Shown here one piece after another: positions 62,611-64,000 of a stretch of 64,000 nucleotides of DNA. The stretch spans positions 8,866,001 to 8,930,000 of the forward strand of contig CM065318.1 of NCBI GenBank assembly GCA_033032175.1. The letters are read 5' to 3'. The stretch is from Saturnia japonica. Its lineage: Eukaryota > Arthropoda > Insecta > Lepidoptera > Saturniidae. Each line of letters starts with the position of its first letter. Within the stretch, counting starts at the first letter, position 1. The notes under the pieces are model-generated. The model had not been told where the DNA came from, ran no database searches, and was given only the letters and a program-made list of their open reading frames with translations. Position numbers and translations under genes: made by a program.

Positions 62611-62672
62611 CATGTAAACAATTTATTGTATTTATACTTTAAAATGAAACGTAATCGTAATTTTAAATCCCT

Positions 62673-64000
62673 TTAATTTGTAGGATTTTGAAATTCATCT
62701 GTATCTGCAGAGGTTTTCTCTATAACTTCTGTATAATATTTTTGATTGTATATTTTTATAAATTGTAAAGAACATGGGGCGATAATTTCGTAAAATAATG
62801 GCGGCACATTATCGTATATCGATTTGTGACCACTAACTATAATTTTCAAAGTAAAATGTGCCAAATCATCTGCTCTCTTTACTGACGATAAGAAATCTAT
62901 TGAGCAAAACATTACTTCGAAATGTACAGTTGATATGTTAGGAATTACTACCTCCATTGGTTTAATACTGAAAATTTTACGCATTTTGCTTGTCAGCTTA
63001 ATTTTAATCATGGCTGGGTATACCTTGTGCGTATTTGTGACTGTGAAAATATCTTTACAATATCCATGAGTGATAGGCGTTTGAGACATATCCAGTATTA
63101 TGGGATATATCTGTATAGGGTGTGGCAATACTTCTGCAAATATCTTCGTTGTTCTTTTAAGTATAAATTCTTTTGTTTCAGTATTATAAAAGTCAAAGTC
63201 GTAGTAACATTGATGCTTACCAATTCGTTCAGCTTTACTAAAGATTACATTTACTTTTCGTTTCGTCTGTGATTTCATATGCAAATAAGTTTTATCAAAC
63301 AAAAATGAGTCTAAAGAACGATCGACAATTTCTTCTAAAACCGAGGAAGTAATAATATCTATACTGTTTATTGTTTCTACTTCGTTACATAATTCATCGT
63401 TTGATGATGTCAATATTTTACTCTCATATTTGATTTCATTGTCTTCCATTCTATCTTCAATACTTTCTGTATTGGGAGCGATCGCTTCCAGAGATAATTC
63501 ACTTTCATCGTAATCTTCAGTGCAATCAACTATCCGTTTTATTATGTGCACGTCATAGTTATTTTTATCACCAATTAAAACATTTACTGCTGTCTTTGGG
63601 TAGCCATATTTCATTTGCCAAATATAAACAGGTGGGATGAATACTAATTCAGAAACTGATACCAACTGAGAATTATTAAATTTACTTACAATTGGTATGC
63701 AAAGCGCTTCAATGGAGGTCTCGGATAATACATTACGACCTACTTTAAAATATATACTTGAAATAAAGTCATCTGTATTTTGTGAAAGTGTAAATACAAA
63801 CTTAAAAAACATTGCCACTCCTGGATACAATCGTACAGGAGTTGCAGGCAAGATTTGAATTTTTTTAAATGCACTTTTTTCTGTTACACATTTTAACCTC
63901 ACATGTACTTGTTCACAAATACAATTTTTCAGTGAAAATTTTATACATTGTTCATTTAAAGAATTACCTTCAATAATAAATTGTTTAGGAAAACATTTAA
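62673..64000 (-). CDS. 3' exon of a large protein with ASH/MSP-like segments (partial)
   Basis: The frame is open from the window edge to TAA at 62673-62675, at least 441 codons in one exon. The 5' part lies outside. Two regions look like immunoglobulin-like beta-sandwiches of the ASH/MSP kind. One is FFKFVFTLSQNTDDFISSIY near the start. The other, near residues 300-370, reads PITHGYCKDIFTVTNTHKVY, then IKPMEVVIPNISTVHFEVMF. An acidic, low-order linker rich in E, D and S separates them. Such domains are common in cilium and flagellum proteins (HYDIN, several CFAPs), which would suit a sperm-tail role. That assignment is inference from pattern only. AATAAA on the - strand lies at 62627-62622, close behind the stop, supporting this as the last exon. 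Confidence 0.7.
   Translation of the reverse strand, partial: KCFPKQFIIEGNSLNEQCIKFSLKNCICEQVHVRLKCVTEKSAFKKIQILPATPVRLYPGVAMFFKFVFTLSQNTDDFISSIYFKVGRNVLSETSIEALCIPIVSKFNNSQLVSVSELVFIPPVYIWQMKYGYPKTAVNVLIGDKNNYDVHIIKRIVDCTEDYDESELSLEAIAPNTESIEDRMEDNEIKYESKILTSSNDELCNEVETINSIDIITSSVLEEIVDRSLDSFLFDKTYLHMKSQTKRKVNVIFSKAERIGKHQCYYDFDFYNTETKEFILKRTTKIFAEVLPHPIQIYPIILDMSQTPITHGYCKDIFTVTNTHKVYPAMIKIKLTSKMRKIFSIKPMEVVIPNISTVHFEVMFCSIDFLSSVKRADDLAHFTLKIIVSGHKSIYDNVPPLFYEIIAPCSLQFIKIYNQKYYTEVIEKTSADTDEFQNPTN

Overview
The window looks like nuclear DNA of a moth or butterfly. It is AT-rich, its genes are split by introns with GT-AG borders, and the spaces are filled with repeat types I associate with Lepidoptera: Helitron-like units ending in CTAGT, tRNA-derived SINEs, and short 3' ends of LINEs. 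The gene set is animal. I cannot name the species. No operons, CRISPR arrays or bacterial features are present.

Five host genes can be supported. (1) 7240-14661, + strand: the last five exons of a Golgi carbohydrate sulfotransferase of the CHST8-14 type. (2) 21355-24414, - strand: GPI8/PIG-K, the catalytic subunit of GPI transamidase, in six exons. (3) 29981-32153, + strand: a complete Rab GTPase of the Rab19/43 group in four exons. (4) 37335-47543, - strand: a TRIM-NHL ubiquitin ligase of the thin/TRIM32/nhl-1 type in nine exons, with an in-frame stop exactly at one exon end. (5) 62673 to the window edge, - strand: the 3' exon of a large protein with ASH/MSP-like beta-sandwich segments, possibly flagellar. 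A sixth coding-like stretch at 55035-55748 is frame-broken and unidentified. These genes are not a pathway; they are independent neighbours.

The rest is mostly transposon history. At 1642-2943 lies a DD41D Tc1/mariner element with perfect 31-bp inverted ends and an uninterrupted transposase frame, nested inside an older Helitron-like element. At 5097-5512 a 5'-truncated LINE with a 10-bp target duplication is nested in a second Helitron-like copy. There are also a pogo-like relic (15802-16474), a mariner relic (45940-46470), a fold-back MITE (49520-49668), a paired MITE family (26614-27006 and 39240-39478), a GC-rich retroposon family, three copies of one LINE tail and at least six copies of one SINE.

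I found no convincing undescribed system. The observations most worth checking are the in-frame stop at the splice site of the TRIM-NHL gene, the unidentified broken coding segment near 55 kb, the nested DD41D element without a usable ATG, and the orphan open frame in the TRIM-NHL intron.
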